In this document: positions 27,023-35,769 of the stretch, piece by piece
Layout: each line of letters opens with the position of its first letter
Numbering within the stretch: position 1 is the first letter of the stretch
Assembly (NCBI GenBank): GCA_017859395.1
Contig: JAFMNE010000014.1
Location: 1-50,285, forward strand
Reading direction: 5' to 3'
DNA from: Ilumatobacteraceae bacterium
GTDB taxonomy: Bacteria; Actinomycetota; Acidimicrobiia; Acidimicrobiales; Ilumatobacteraceae
DNA: 50,285 nt
Notes under the pieces: model-generated
Told to the model about the DNA's origin: nothing
Databases searched by the model: none
What the model saw: the letters and a program-made list of their open reading frames with translations, nothing else
Made by a program: the position numbers and the translations under genes

Positions 27023-27910
27023 ATGCCCACCGCCCAGATCAGCGATCAGATCCGACTCGAGTACGAGACGTTCGGATCACCTGCTGATCCAACGGTGCTG
27101 CTGGTCATGGGGTTCACAGCGCAGATGATTGCGTGGGACGCTGATTTCTGTGCGGCGATCGCTGATCGTGGGCGCCATGTTGTGCGCTTCGACAACCGTG
27201 ACTGCGGATTGTCCACCCATCTCGATGGTGTCCGTGTCGATGGCGACGCCGTGTTGGCGGCCGGTCTTGACCCAGCTCTCGAGATGCCGTCGGTGCCGTA
27301 TTTGCTGTCGGATATGGCCGCTGATGCGATCGGGCTCCTTGATCATCTGGGTGTTGACCCAGCCCACATTGTTGGCGCGTCGATGGGCGGCATGATCGTG
27401 CAGCAGATGGCGATCAACCATCCCGACCGGGTGGCCTCGGTGGTGTCGATTATGAGCACCACAGGTGCACCTGATGTGGGGCGCCCCACCCCGGAGGCGA
27501 TGGCGGCGTTGCTGGCGCCACCGCCCGAAGGTCGAGATGAATACATCGCTGCAGCTCAACGGTGGTCGGTGTGGGCATCGAAACGGTATTTCGATATCGA
27601 TCGCGCCCGCGCACAGGCGGCCGCGTCATACGACCGCGCGTTCTACCCCGAGGGTGCCTCACGGCAGTTGGCAGCGATCCTCGCCAGTGGCGACCGTTCC
27701 AGTGCGCTCGCCGGTGTGACGACGCCGATGCTTGTCATTCACGGTACCGACGACACATTAATCGCCCCGGACGGCGGCGAGCACACGGCATCGTGCGTGC
27801 CGGGTGCACGACTGATGATGGTCGACGATATGGGTCACGACATGCCACCGGCGTTGTGGCCACACCTGATCGATGCCATCACCACACACCACGACAGCGC
27901 GGCCGGCTGA
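27023..27910 (+). CDS. Alpha/beta hydrolase
   Basis: A 295-residue alpha/beta-hydrolase: LLVMGFTAQMIAWD is the oxyanion-loop strand, VVRFDNRDCGLSTH follows, GASMGGMIVQQMA carries the nucleophilic Ser, HGTDDTLI the acid and MGHDMPP the catalytic His. The sequence of GFDNRDxGxS type is common in actinobacterial esterases and haloperoxidase-like enzymes. It is the first gene of a plus-strand run with the racemase and the histidine phosphatase (gaps of 32 and 3 nt), suggesting acyl-CoA or lipid breakdown; the substrate is unknown. Confidence 0.93.
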   Translation: MPTAQISDQIRLEYETFGSPADPTVLLVMGFTAQMIAWDADFCAAIADRGRHVVRFDNRDCGLSTHLDGVRVDGDAVLAAGLDPALEMPSVPYLLSDMAADAIGLLDHLGVDPAHIVGASMGGMIVQQMAINHPDRVASVVSIMSTTGAPDVGRPTPEAMAALLAPPPEGRDEYIAAAQRWSVWASKRYFDIDRARAQAAASYDRAFYPEGASRQLAAILASGDRSSALAGVTTPMLVIHGTDDTLIAPDGGEHTASCVPGARLMMVDDMGHDMPPALWPHLIDAITTHHDSAAG

Positions 27911-27942
27911 CACCGGACGCACCACGACAAGGGAGAATTGAT

Positions 27943-29097
27943 ATGGCAGGTCCACTGAAGGGGTACCGCATCATCGAGATCGCCGGTATCGGCCCTGGGC
28001 CGTTCGCGGCGATGATGTTGGCGGATATGGGTGCGGAGGTCATTCGTGTCGACCGTGCCCAATCGGTGCGGCCCGGCGCTGACGGACCCGGCGGCGACCT
28101 GTTGCAGCGCAATCGAGCCAGCATCGCCCTCGATCTGAAACATCCTGATGGTGTCGCGACTCTGCTCGACCTTGTGGAGGGAGCCGACGCATTAATCGAA
28201 GGTTTTCGGCCCGGGGTCATGGAACGCCTCGGTATCGGCCCCGAGCAGTGCCACGCCCGTAACCCGAAGTTGGTGTTCGGACGGATGACCGGTTGGGGCC
28301 AAGACGGCCCGTATGCGCCATGGGCTGGGCATGACATCAACTACATCTCTCTCGGCGGTGCTCTTGCCCATATTGGCCGTGATGGCCACGATCCGGTGCC
28401 TCCGCTGAACCTGGTCGGTGACTTCGGTGGCGGTGGCATGTTCTTGGCCTACGGCGTGGTGTGCGCGCTGCTCGAAGCACAACGCAGCGGCGAAGGCCAG
28501 GTCATCGATGCCGCAATGATCGACGGCACAGCGGCGCTGATGACCATGTTCTGGTCAATGAGCGCAGTGGGTTTGCACGACCCCCAACGACCGGGAACCA
28601 ATCTGTTGGACACGGGCGCACATTTCTACGATGTGTATCGCTGCGCCGATGACCGGCATGTGTCACTCGGGTCAATCGAGCCACAGTTCTACGATGAGCT
28701 GCTTGCGCGCCTGGGCCTGTCGGACGACAAGCAGTTCCTTCGACAGATGGACCGGGGCGAATGGTCGTCGTTGAAGCAGCGACTGCGCGAGATCTTCGCC
28801 ACGCGAACGCGTGACGAGTGGTGCGACGTATTTGAGCATTCCGATGTGTGCTTCGCGCCTGTGCTGACTATGGCCGAGGCTGCGGAGCATCCGCATAACG
28901 TGGCCCGTGAGGGATATGTGGAGGTGGCCGGTGTGCGCCAGCCCGCACCCGCACCACGTTTCTCGCGCACGGTTCCAACGATTGAGCGCCCTCCTTCGCA
29001 ACCCGGTGCCGACACTCGCGATGTGTTGTTGGCCTGGGGAGTGGATCCTGCGCGTGTCGACGAACTGTGTTCGTCGGGCGCCGCAGTGCAGGCCTGA
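27943..29097 (+). CDS. Alpha-methylacyl-CoA racemase, CaiB/BaiF CoA-transferase family
   Basis: The 384-residue protein belongs to family III CoA-transferases and most resembles alpha-methylacyl-CoA racemases, which invert the C2 methyl centre of branched acyl-CoAs (bile-acid, sterol and phytanic chains). Motifs are GYRIIEIAGIGPGPFAAMMLADMGAEVIRVD, GWGQDGPYAPWAGHDINYISLGG (catalytic His), and NLVGDFGGGGMFLAYG (catalytic Asp). The ATG at 27943 has GGGAG 9 nt upstream. Its position suggests sterol or branched fatty-acid breakdown; this is inference. Confidence 0.93.
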   Translation: MAGPLKGYRIIEIAGIGPGPFAAMMLADMGAEVIRVDRAQSVRPGADGPGGDLLQRNRASIALDLKHPDGVATLLDLVEGADALIEGFRPGVMERLGIGPEQCHARNPKLVFGRMTGWGQDGPYAPWAGHDINYISLGGALAHIGRDGHDPVPPLNLVGDFGGGGMFLAYGVVCALLEAQRSGEGQVIDAAMIDGTAALMTMFWSMSAVGLHDPQRPGTNLLDTGAHFYDVYRCADDRHVSLGSIEPQFYDELLARLGLSDDKQFLRQMDRGEWSSLKQRLREIFATRTRDEWCDVFEHSDVCFAPVLTMAEAAEHPHNVAREGYVEVAGVRQPAPAPRFSRTVPTIERPPSQPGADTRDVLLAWGVDPARVDELCSSGAAVQA

Positions 29098-29100
29098 GCG

Positions 29101-29679
29101 ATGACCGTCATCCATCTGGTCCGTCACGGTCGTGCTGCCGCTGGATGGGATACCGACCCCGATCCCGACCTTGACGAGGTTGGGTGCACCCAAGCTGCCG
29201 ACGCGGTCGGGGCGCTGATCGCCCGTCAGGGCGATGCGGAACCGACGCGGACGGTTGTGTCGTCACCGTTGTTGCGCTGCCGCTCAACAGCGTCGTATTA
29301 CGCCGCACGGGTCGGCGCCGATGTGCGTATCGAACCGCGTGTGGCCGAGATCCCGTCACCAGAGGGCGTGGTGATGGGCGAACGGGTGGCGTGGTTGCGT
29401 GCCGCGATGGCTGGGACGTGGGTCGATCTCGGTGCGCGATATGTCGACTTTCGAGATCAACTCGTTGCTGCAGTGGCCGCTATGGATGATCCAGATGGCG
29501 GCCATGTCGTGGTGATGTCGCATTTCATTGCGATCAATGCGGTCATTGGTGCCTGCTGCGGTGATGACTCACTGGTGATCCGCAGCCTCGACAACTGCTC
29601 GATCACCACCGTGGAGTCCACACCCGCTGGGCTGACACTTCTCGATGCTGGGCATGAGGCCGACACCTTGATTCGGTGA
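29101..29679 (+). CDS. Histidine phosphatase family protein
   Basis: A 192-residue member of the phosphoglycerate-mutase-like fold: LVRHGRAA near the start carries the phosphorylated His in the RHG motif, VVSSPLLRCRSTASYYA supplies the second Arg, and VVVMSHFIAINAVIG the C-terminal His. The start follows the racemase stop by 3 nt, so it is co-transcribed. The substrate is unknown; the family includes phosphosugar and nucleotide phosphatases. Confidence 0.92.
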   Translation: MTVIHLVRHGRAAAGWDTDPDPDLDEVGCTQAADAVGALIARQGDAEPTRTVVSSPLLRCRSTASYYAARVGADVRIEPRVAEIPSPEGVVMGERVAWLRAAMAGTWVDLGARYVDFRDQLVAAVAAMDDPDGGHVVVMSHFIAINAVIGACCGDDSLVIRSLDNCSITTVESTPAGLTLLDAGHEADTLIR

Positions 29680-29723
29680 GGGCATGTGTTGGGTGCTGCC
29701 GTTGTGATGCGTCACCCACCTGA

Positions 29724-29729
29724 CATGCT
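29724..29729 (+). promoter_or_regulatory. CANNNT -10-like element (CATGCT)
   Basis: CATGCT with a 6-nt spacer to ATG 29736; C replaces the first T of the consensus. Confidence 0.35.
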
Positions 29730-29735
29730 GGTGAT

Positions 29736-30521
29736 ATGCCCTCCATGGTGACTCGTCGCGCGCAACGGCGCGCTGTGCGTATCGGCGCGGTATGCGCGAT
29801 GGCTCTCGTGCTTGGCGCATGCGCATATCTCGGATCAGATGATGATGCCGCCAGCACCACAGTGCCGGCGGTGGTGGACCCCACGGCGACCTCGGCATCT
29901 GTCCCCGCGGGTGACACCACCATCCCGGCCGCGCCGTCAACCAGTGCCATCACCGTGGCGCCCACCACCAGCACCACCACCACGACCACGGTGCCGTCCA
30001 CCACCACCATTCCGCCGCCCTTGGGCGTTGACGAGTTAGTGCTCACTCCCACTGCGCTCGGTCAAGCACGGATGGGCACCGACCCCGATCAGGTTGTGTC
30101 GTACGTGTCGGCCATTCTTGGTTCGCCCACCTCCGATACCGGGTGGGTCACCCCCGAATCGTTCGTTGCCTGCGAGGGCACCACCGTGCGCCGTGTCGAG
30201 TGGGGAGCTCTTGGAGTGATGTTTGGCGATGAGTCCGCGGTGGCATCTGGTCGCACCCACCTCATGTCCTACTCCTACGGACTGGTCGGCCGTCTCGATG
30301 CCGAACCCCAAGGACTGCTCACCGCCGAGGGACTTGGGCTGGGGTCGAGTGTGGATCAACTGCTCACCGCATACCCGAACGCGCTTATCGATGAGGGCGA
30401 TCCCGAAGTTGATATCCCACCGAGTTTCTATGTGAGCGATGAGTGGCGCGGCCTGTTGTCCGGTGCGGAGCCCGGCGACTTGGTGTTGGTCGTGCTGGCT
30501 GGCCCAGGCTGCGAGGGCTAA
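29736..30521 (+). CDS. Thr-rich lipoprotein of unknown function
   Basis: The 261-residue protein starts with Arg-rich residues, a hydrophobic stretch and a canonical lipobox LGAC (Cys29). It continues with a Thr/Pro/Ser-rich linker (about 35-95, including TTSTTTTTTVPSTTT) and then a folded domain (about 95-261) with repeated G-[LM]-G-[ST] turns: ALGQARMGTDPDQVVSYV and GLGLGSSVDQLLTAYP. The second half looks like two copies of one segment. I know no function; it is anchored outside the membrane. Confidence 0.85.
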   Translation: MPSMVTRRAQRRAVRIGAVCAMALVLGACAYLGSDDDAASTTVPAVVDPTATSASVPAGDTTIPAAPSTSAITVAPTTSTTTTTTVPSTTTIPPPLGVDELVLTPTALGQARMGTDPDQVVSYVSAILGSPTSDTGWVTPESFVACEGTTVRRVEWGALGVMFGDESAVASGRTHLMSYSYGLVGRLDAEPQGLLTAEGLGLGSSVDQLLTAYPNALIDEGDPEVDIPPSFYVSDEWRGLLSGAEPGDLVLVVLAGPGCEG

Positions 30522-30523
30522 CG

Positions 30524-30901
30524 GTGGACACAGCAGCCCTGCGCGAGTTGCACGATGTATTGGCCTGGGTGGTCATTGGGCTGAACGCTGCCGTCGGCGC
30601 GTGGTTCGTTGCCGGGCAGTACCTGGCTGCGCTGCAGCACCGCACGGTGTGGGCGGCCACCATCGTCGCGCAACTGCCCGTATTCGCGGTGGCGATCACC
30701 GGCGCGATTCTCGGATCGCGCGACGGCATCGAACTCGACGATATGCACGCGCTCTACGGCTTCTCGGCCATCATCGCGATCGGCATCTTGTACAGCTATC
30801 GCTCGAGCGACTTCATCCGCGACCGCCAGTGGCTGATGTACGGCATCGGCAGTTGGTTCATCATGGGCCTCGGCCTGCGCAACCTCGTCCTCGGTTCCTG
30901 A
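30524..30901 (+). CDS. Small membrane protein
   Basis: This 125-residue protein has about four hydrophobic segments (near residues 12-30, 45-62, 75-92, 102-120). GTG 30524 is two bases after the stop of the lipoprotein gene, so the two are coupled. HALYGFSAIIAIGILYSYR is the most distinctive segment. No family recognised with confidence. It is convergent with mfd, with only three bases between the two stop codons. Confidence 0.75.
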   Translation: MDTAALRELHDVLAWVVIGLNAAVGAWFVAGQYLAALQHRTVWAATIVAQLPVFAVAITGAILGSRDGIELDDMHALYGFSAIIAIGILYSYRSSDFIRDRQWLMYGIGSWFIMGLGLRNLVLGS

Positions 30902-30904
30902 CCG

Positions 30905-33900
30905 TTACGAATCGATGGCATACAACTCGCGGATAAAGCGCGTGACGTACTCGATCACGGGTTGACCGCGAGGAATGGGCACCACCAGTTGGCGGAGGTC
31001 CTCTTTGAGCACCGCTCGTCGCGACAGCCGCTGGAGTCGCATCGTGGCGCTGAGGGGAAGTTCCACTGGCGACATCCGGACCTGCTGCGACGATCTGGGG
31101 TCGCCGGTGACGGTGATATCGCCGATGCCGACGCGCAGACAGTCTGCACGGAGTCGGGCGATGTCGAGCAGCGCCTCCGCCGCCGCCGGGGGTGGGCCGT
31201 AGCGGTCCACCCACTCCGCGCGAATGTCGTCGACGTCGTCGGCGGTCGTTACATCGGCCAGGCGGCGATACGCGCCAAGACGCGACTCTTCACGGGTGAC
31301 GTAGTCGGCGGGGAGATGTGCATCGGTGGCGAGATCGAGGTTCACCACCGGTGGTGCATCAGGGGTGTCGCCCTTCATTTCCCCAACCGCTTCGGTCACC
31401 ATCTGGCAATAGAGGTCGTAGCCGACCGCGGCGATATGCCCCGACTGCGATTCACCGAGCAGGTTGCCGGCCCCGCGAATCTCTAGGTCGCGCATGGCGA
31501 TACGAAAACCCGATCCCAACTCTGTCGACTCGCCAATCGTGCGTAGACGCTCGTATGCCTCTTCGCTCAGGCGCGCATCAGCCGGATGGAACAGATAGGC
31601 GTAGGCGCGTTGACCACTGCGACCCACCCGCCCGCGTAACTGGTGCATCTGCCCGAGACCGAGCAGGTCGGAGCGCTCTACCACCAGGGTGTTTACGGTC
31701 GGCATGTCGATACCCGACTCGATGATGGTGGTGCACACGAGAACGTCGTAGGCCCCTTCCCAGAAATCGAGAACAACCTGTTCCAGGCTGCCCTCGTCCA
31801 TCTGGCCATGGGCGACAGCCACACGTGCCTCCGGGACCAGTTCGCGCAGTCGGGCCGCTGCGCTATCGATCGATCGCACGCGGTTGTGCACCCAGAACAC
31901 CTGGCCCTCACGCAACAGTTCGCGACGGATTGCCTCGATCGCCACGCGCTCGTCGAAGGGGCCGACATGGGTGAGGATGGGCTGGCGGTCCGCGGGCGGT
32001 GTTTGCAGCAACGACAGATCCCGGATGCCCACCAGGGACATCTCGAGGGTGCGGGGAATCGGTGTGGCGCTCATCGTCAACACGTCGACCGCGGTGGAGA
32101 GCTTCTTGATGGCTTCTTTGTGCTGGACGCCGAACCGTTGCTCCTCATCGACCACCAGCAGCCCCAACCGTGCGAAGTTCACATCGGCAGTGAGCAATCG
32201 GTGGGTGCCGATGACGCAATCAACGGCGCCCGATGCCACATCGGCCAGTACGCGTTTGGTCTCGGCCGCGGTGAGGAACCGGCTCAGCACCTCTACGCGA
32301 ATCGGGTACCCGGCGAAACGATCGGCGAACGTCATGCCGTGCTGGGTGGCGAGCAGGGTGGTGGGGGCGAGTACCGCGACCTGGCGACCGTCTTGGATGG
32401 CCTTAAATGCAGCGCGCACGGCGACTTCGGTCTTGCCGAAGCCGACATCGCCGACCAGGAGGCGATCCATCGGTGTGGAATGCTCCATATCGGCCTTCAC
32501 GTCAGCGATTGCGCCGAGTTGATCTTCGGTCTCCACGAACCCGAAGGCATCTTCCATCTCGGCCTGCCATGGCGTATCGGGTGCAAAGGCATGACCAGGT
32601 GTGGAGATCCGTTGCTGGTAGAGGAGTACCAGCTCTTGGGCGATCCGGCGGACCTCCGATCGCACGCGCCCCTTCGTTGCCGCGAAGTCGGAGCCACCTA
32701 GGCGGTGCAGGCTTGGTGCCTCGCCACCCACATAGGGGCGTAGGACACCAATCTGATCGCTCGGCACGTATAGGCGGTCGTCACCGCGGTAGGCAATGAG
32801 GAGATAGTCGCGCTCCACGCCACCGATGGTGCGGGTGACCATCTGTTCGAATCGTCCGACACCGTGCTGTTCATGCACCACGTAGGTGCCAGGCCGCAGA
32901 TCGTCGGTACCGGCAACGCCGCGGCGTGCCCGGGGCCGACGATGAGACCGCCGCCGGCCCGTGAGGTCAGCTTCAGCGATTACCGCGACACGGGCCATGG
33001 GCAATGACCACCCACGCCGAATGGGGGCCACGGTGATGACCCCACCGGCCCCGATGCGTTCGGGGTGGGCAATTGGATCATCGACCACTGGCAAGTCCAT
33101 GCCATTGTCAAGCAGGACGTCATGGAGTCGTCGTGCCGACCCAGTGCCATCGGCCGCAATCACAACAGTCACGTCGTTCGCGAGTAGTGACTGCAGTCGT
33201 GCCACCGTCGTGGACCCATCACCGGTGATCGGGTCCCAGCCCGACACCGAAACCACGGGTGTGTTTGGCGACTCGGGAGTGCCATCGATGGTCCACACGG
33301 CACCGGTGCTGGTCAGCAACCGGTCGGGTTCGGCGTGGAGCCGTGGAAAGTCCAGTTCGGGGTCACGAGCCCACGACCCGGCAAGAGCACGGGCGAGATC
33401 GGCCTCCTCCGCCAGCAGATCAGCTGCCCGGTCGCGCATACGTCGCGGTTCGATGAGCAGCACCTTGGCGTCATCGCCGAGGACGTCGGTGATCAGCGTG
33501 TCATCGTCGACCAGCCATGGCAGCCACGACTCCATACCGTCGAAGGTGGCGCCGTCGGCGAGGCGTTCCCATTGTTCACGTCCCCACGGTTCGGTCGACA
33601 TCAACTGTTCCGCACGGGCGCGTACCTCGTCGGTGCAGGCGAACTCCCGAGCGGGAAATACGGTGGCCTCGTCGATATCGATGGTGGACCGCTGATCGTT
33701 CACGCCGAATTCGCACAGTCGATCAACTTCATCGCCCCACAGATCGATACGCACCGGGGCGTCGGCGGTGGCGCCGAACACATCGATGATCGCGCCGCGG
33801 CGGGCGAATTCGCCACGGTGTTCCACCAGTTCTTCGCGCCGGTACCCCATGTCGACCAACGAGGCGCACAGCGCATCAAGATCAACAGAGTCGCCACGGC

Positions 33901-34354
33901 GCACCTGCACCGGCTCCCGGAGTGTTGCTCCTGGGCCGAGGCGTTGGAGCATGGCGCGCACTCCGGCCACGATCACCCGAGGCCGGGTGCGATCATCGCG
34001 GAGGCGCCACAGCACTTCGTGGCGGCGACCCATGGTCTCCACCGTTGGGCTGACGCGTTCGAATGGCAATGTTTCCCACGCGGGGAACAGCGCCACAGCG
34101 TCAGCACCCATCAACGTGACGAGATCGTCGTGCAGATGCGCCGCGTCGGTGCCGGTGGGGCAGGCCACAAGGAGTGGTCGATAGCGCGATAGCGACGCCA
34201 GGGCTGCAATCGCCATGGGGCGGCCGTTCTCGGCAATGGCGAGGCGTGCCGATGGCTCGGCAAGCGCTCGGGTCACGCCGGGCTCATCGCGCATACGCCC
34301 AACAAGAGGGGAGAGCGGACCGTGAAGGGCGTCGATAGGTGTTGCCGCGGTCAC
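30905..34354 (-). CDS. mfd: Transcription-repair coupling factor Mfd
   Basis: Mfd removes RNA polymerase stalled at lesions and recruits UvrA. The 1149 residues have the full family layout: UvrB-like N-terminal part, RNA-polymerase interaction domain (GTYVVHEQHGVGRFE, near residue 488), SF2 translocase with LLVGDVGFGKTEVAVRAAF (Walker A, about 635), LLVVDEEQRFGVQHKEAIK (Walker B), TMSATPIPRTLEMSLVGIRDLS, and VLVCTTIIESGIDMPTVNTL, then the C-terminal TRCF domain. GTG start overlaps the pth stop in GTGA. It is the last gene of the glmU-prs-rplY-pth-mfd block. Confidence 0.98.
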   Translation of the reverse strand: MTAATPIDALHGPLSPLVGRMRDEPGVTRALAEPSARLAIAENGRPMAIAALASLSRYRPLLVACPTGTDAAHLHDDLVTLMGADAVALFPAWETLPFERVSPTVETMGRRHEVLWRLRDDRTRPRVIVAGVRAMLQRLGPGATLREPVQVRRGDSVDLDALCASLVDMGYRREELVEHRGEFARRGAIIDVFGATADAPVRIDLWGDEVDRLCEFGVNDQRSTIDIDEATVFPAREFACTDEVRARAEQLMSTEPWGREQWERLADGATFDGMESWLPWLVDDDTLITDVLGDDAKVLLIEPRRMRDRAADLLAEEADLARALAGSWARDPELDFPRLHAEPDRLLTSTGAVWTIDGTPESPNTPVVSVSGWDPITGDGSTTVARLQSLLANDVTVVIAADGTGSARRLHDVLLDNGMDLPVVDDPIAHPERIGAGGVITVAPIRRGWSLPMARVAVIAEADLTGRRRSHRRPRARRGVAGTDDLRPGTYVVHEQHGVGRFEQMVTRTIGGVERDYLLIAYRGDDRLYVPSDQIGVLRPYVGGEAPSLHRLGGSDFAATKGRVRSEVRRIAQELVLLYQQRISTPGHAFAPDTPWQAEMEDAFGFVETEDQLGAIADVKADMEHSTPMDRLLVGDVGFGKTEVAVRAAFKAIQDGRQVAVLAPTTLLATQHGMTFADRFAGYPIRVEVLSRFLTAAETKRVLADVASGAVDCVIGTHRLLTADVNFARLGLLVVDEEQRFGVQHKEAIKKLSTAVDVLTMSATPIPRTLEMSLVGIRDLSLLQTPPADRQPILTHVGPFDERVAIEAIRRELLREGQVFWVHNRVRSIDSAAARLRELVPEARVAVAHGQMDEGSLEQVVLDFWEGAYDVLVCTTIIESGIDMPTVNTLVVERSDLLGLGQMHQLRGRVGRSGQRAYAYLFHPADARLSEEAYERLRTIGESTELGSGFRIAMRDLEIRGAGNLLGESQSGHIAAVGYDLYCQMVTEAVGEMKGDTPDAPPVVNLDLATDAHLPADYVTREESRLGAYRRLADVTTADDVDDIRAEWVDRYGPPPAAAEALLDIARLRADCLRVGIGDITVTGDPRSSQQVRMSPVELPLSATMRLQRLSRRAVLKEDLRQLVVPIPRGQPVIEYVTRFIRELYAIDS

Positions 34355-34953
34355 CGGCTGTTGAACCCGTTCATCGCGGCAATGACCCCGGTGGTGATGA
34401 TCGCTTCGACGGCATCGGCGGCAACCTCCACAGCCACGTCGAGCTCGGTGCGTTCTGCGGCGGGGACTTTCGACAGCACATGGTCGGCGCCGCGTTCCCG
34501 CGTGGGAGGCTTGCCGACACCGATGCGCACCCGGGTGAAGTCGCGAGTGCCGAGCCGACGATCGATGTCACGTAAGCCGTTGTGCCCGGCCAGTCCGCCA
34601 CCTCTCTTCACCCGGACCACGGCGGGGTCAAGGTCGAGTTCGTCGTGGACCACGATGAGGCCAGCGGTGTCGGCGAGTCCGAAACGGCGCACCAACGAGA
34701 TGGCAGCAGAGCCCGATGCATTCATGAATGTGATCGGGACAGCGACCACCACACGGGCGTCACCGATGCGCCCCTCGGCGAGCAGCGAATCGCAGCGACC
34801 AGCGCTGAGGTTCCAACCGCGTCGTGACGCAAGCGTGTGCACGCATTCTGCACCCACGTTGTGGCGGGTCCGCGCATAGCGCTCCCCGGGGTTGCCCAGC
34901 CCGATCACGATGTGATCGACAGGGTCGTCGGTACGTCGGCGCAGAAATCCCAT
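34351..34953 (-). CDS. pth: Peptidyl-tRNA hydrolase
   Basis: Pth releases peptides from prematurely dropped peptidyl-tRNA. The 200 residues show all motifs: GLGNPGERYARTRHNVG (Asn and catalytic His), TFMNASGSA, VVHDELDL with the catalytic Asp, and RVKRGGGLAGHNGLRDI (Asn contacts to tRNA). It is followed by mfd with a GTGA overlap and preceded by rplY at 29 nt, a common actinobacterial arrangement. Confidence 0.98.
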   Translation of the reverse strand: MGFLRRRTDDPVDHIVIGLGNPGERYARTRHNVGAECVHTLASRRGWNLSAGRCDSLLAEGRIGDARVVVAVPITFMNASGSAAISLVRRFGLADTAGLIVVHDELDLDPAVVRVKRGGGLAGHNGLRDIDRRLGTRDFTRVRIGVGKPPTRERGADHVLSKVPAAERTELDVAVEVAADAVEAIITTGVIAAMNGFNSR

Positions 34954-34982
34954 GACGGGTCAGTCCCGGGCGCGCCGGGCGG

Positions 34983-35639
34983 TCACTCGGCAGCGTCGCC
35001 GGCGTCGTCTGAGGCGCTGGCATCGCCATCCTCGGCACTGTCGCCAGCTTCGGCATCGTCGCCGGCGGACTCGACATCGCCGGTGCGCAAGATGGTGACA
35101 CCCACCACCGTGTAGTCGGCATCGACTGCAGCGGTGACGCCTTCAGGAAGGTTCACATCACCCACATGGATGACGGTGTCGACGGTCATCTCGGAGATGT
35201 CGACCACGATTTCATCGGGGATGTTGCGCGGGGTGGTGCGCACTGCCAATTCGTTCATCTGCTGATCGACCAAACCGTTGTTGCGGGATACCTCGCGGGC
35301 TTCGCCGTCGAGACGCACGGGGATATTCACCACGAACTCGACGTTGAGGTCAACCTGCAAGAAGTCGACGTGGGCCACCTCGCGGCGTACCGGGTGGCGC
35401 TGCATCTCTTTGACGATGGCCGGGTACACCTGCCCGTCCACGGTGAGATCCAAGATGGTGTTCACGCCCGACGGCCCCGACAGGGCGCGGCGCAGTTCGC
35501 GACGGTCAATGGTGATGCTGATCGGCTCCATGCCCAGGCCGTACACGACAGCGGGGATCTGCTCCTCGCGACGGAGGCGACGTGATGCGGGGCTGCCAGT
35601 GGTGCGGCCGGTTGCGGCGTTGAGAACGGTGGTGGACAT
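34983..35639 (-). CDS. rplY: Ribosomal protein bL25, CTC/TL5 type
   Basis: bL25 binds 5S rRNA on the large subunit. The 218 residues have the two-domain CTC form: an N-terminal L25 domain (residues 4-95, with RRLRREEQIPAVVYGLG and HPVRREVAHVDFLQVD) and a C-terminal TL5 beta domain (RLDGEAREVSRNNGLVDQQMNEL and VTAAVDADYTVVGV), then an acidic Asp/Ala/Ser tail of 30 residues. ATG at 35639 has GAGGA 6 nt upstream. It follows prs after 130 nt containing inverted repeats. Confidence 0.96.
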   Translation of the reverse strand: MSTTVLNAATGRTTGSPASRRLRREEQIPAVVYGLGMEPISITIDRRELRRALSGPSGVNTILDLTVDGQVYPAIVKEMQRHPVRREVAHVDFLQVDLNVEFVVNIPVRLDGEAREVSRNNGLVDQQMNELAVRTTPRNIPDEIVVDISEMTVDTVIHVGDVNLPEGVTAAVDADYTVVGVTILRTGDVESAGDDAEAGDSAEDGDASASDDAGDAAE

Positions 35640-35671
35640 CGGAGATCCTCGTGGCGTAGTTAGGTACGACG

Positions 35672-35752
35672 GTGACGTGGGCACACGTCACAACAGTGAT
35701 CGGAGGCTATCGGCCGCCGCGACGGGCCACACCCGCCGTGACGAGCACTGTT
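35672..35752. promoter_or_regulatory. Nested inverted repeats between prs and rplY
   Basis: GTGACGTG-GGCA-CACGTCAC (35672-35691) is a perfect 8-bp hairpin. Immediately beside it AACAGTG (35692-35698) pairs with CACTGTT (35746-35752) across 47 bases. No poly-T follows on the minus strand. It could be a processing site, an rplY leader structure or an attenuator; there is no direct evidence. Confidence 0.4.
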
Positions 35753-35769
35753 GGAGCGGGCCGCAATAT

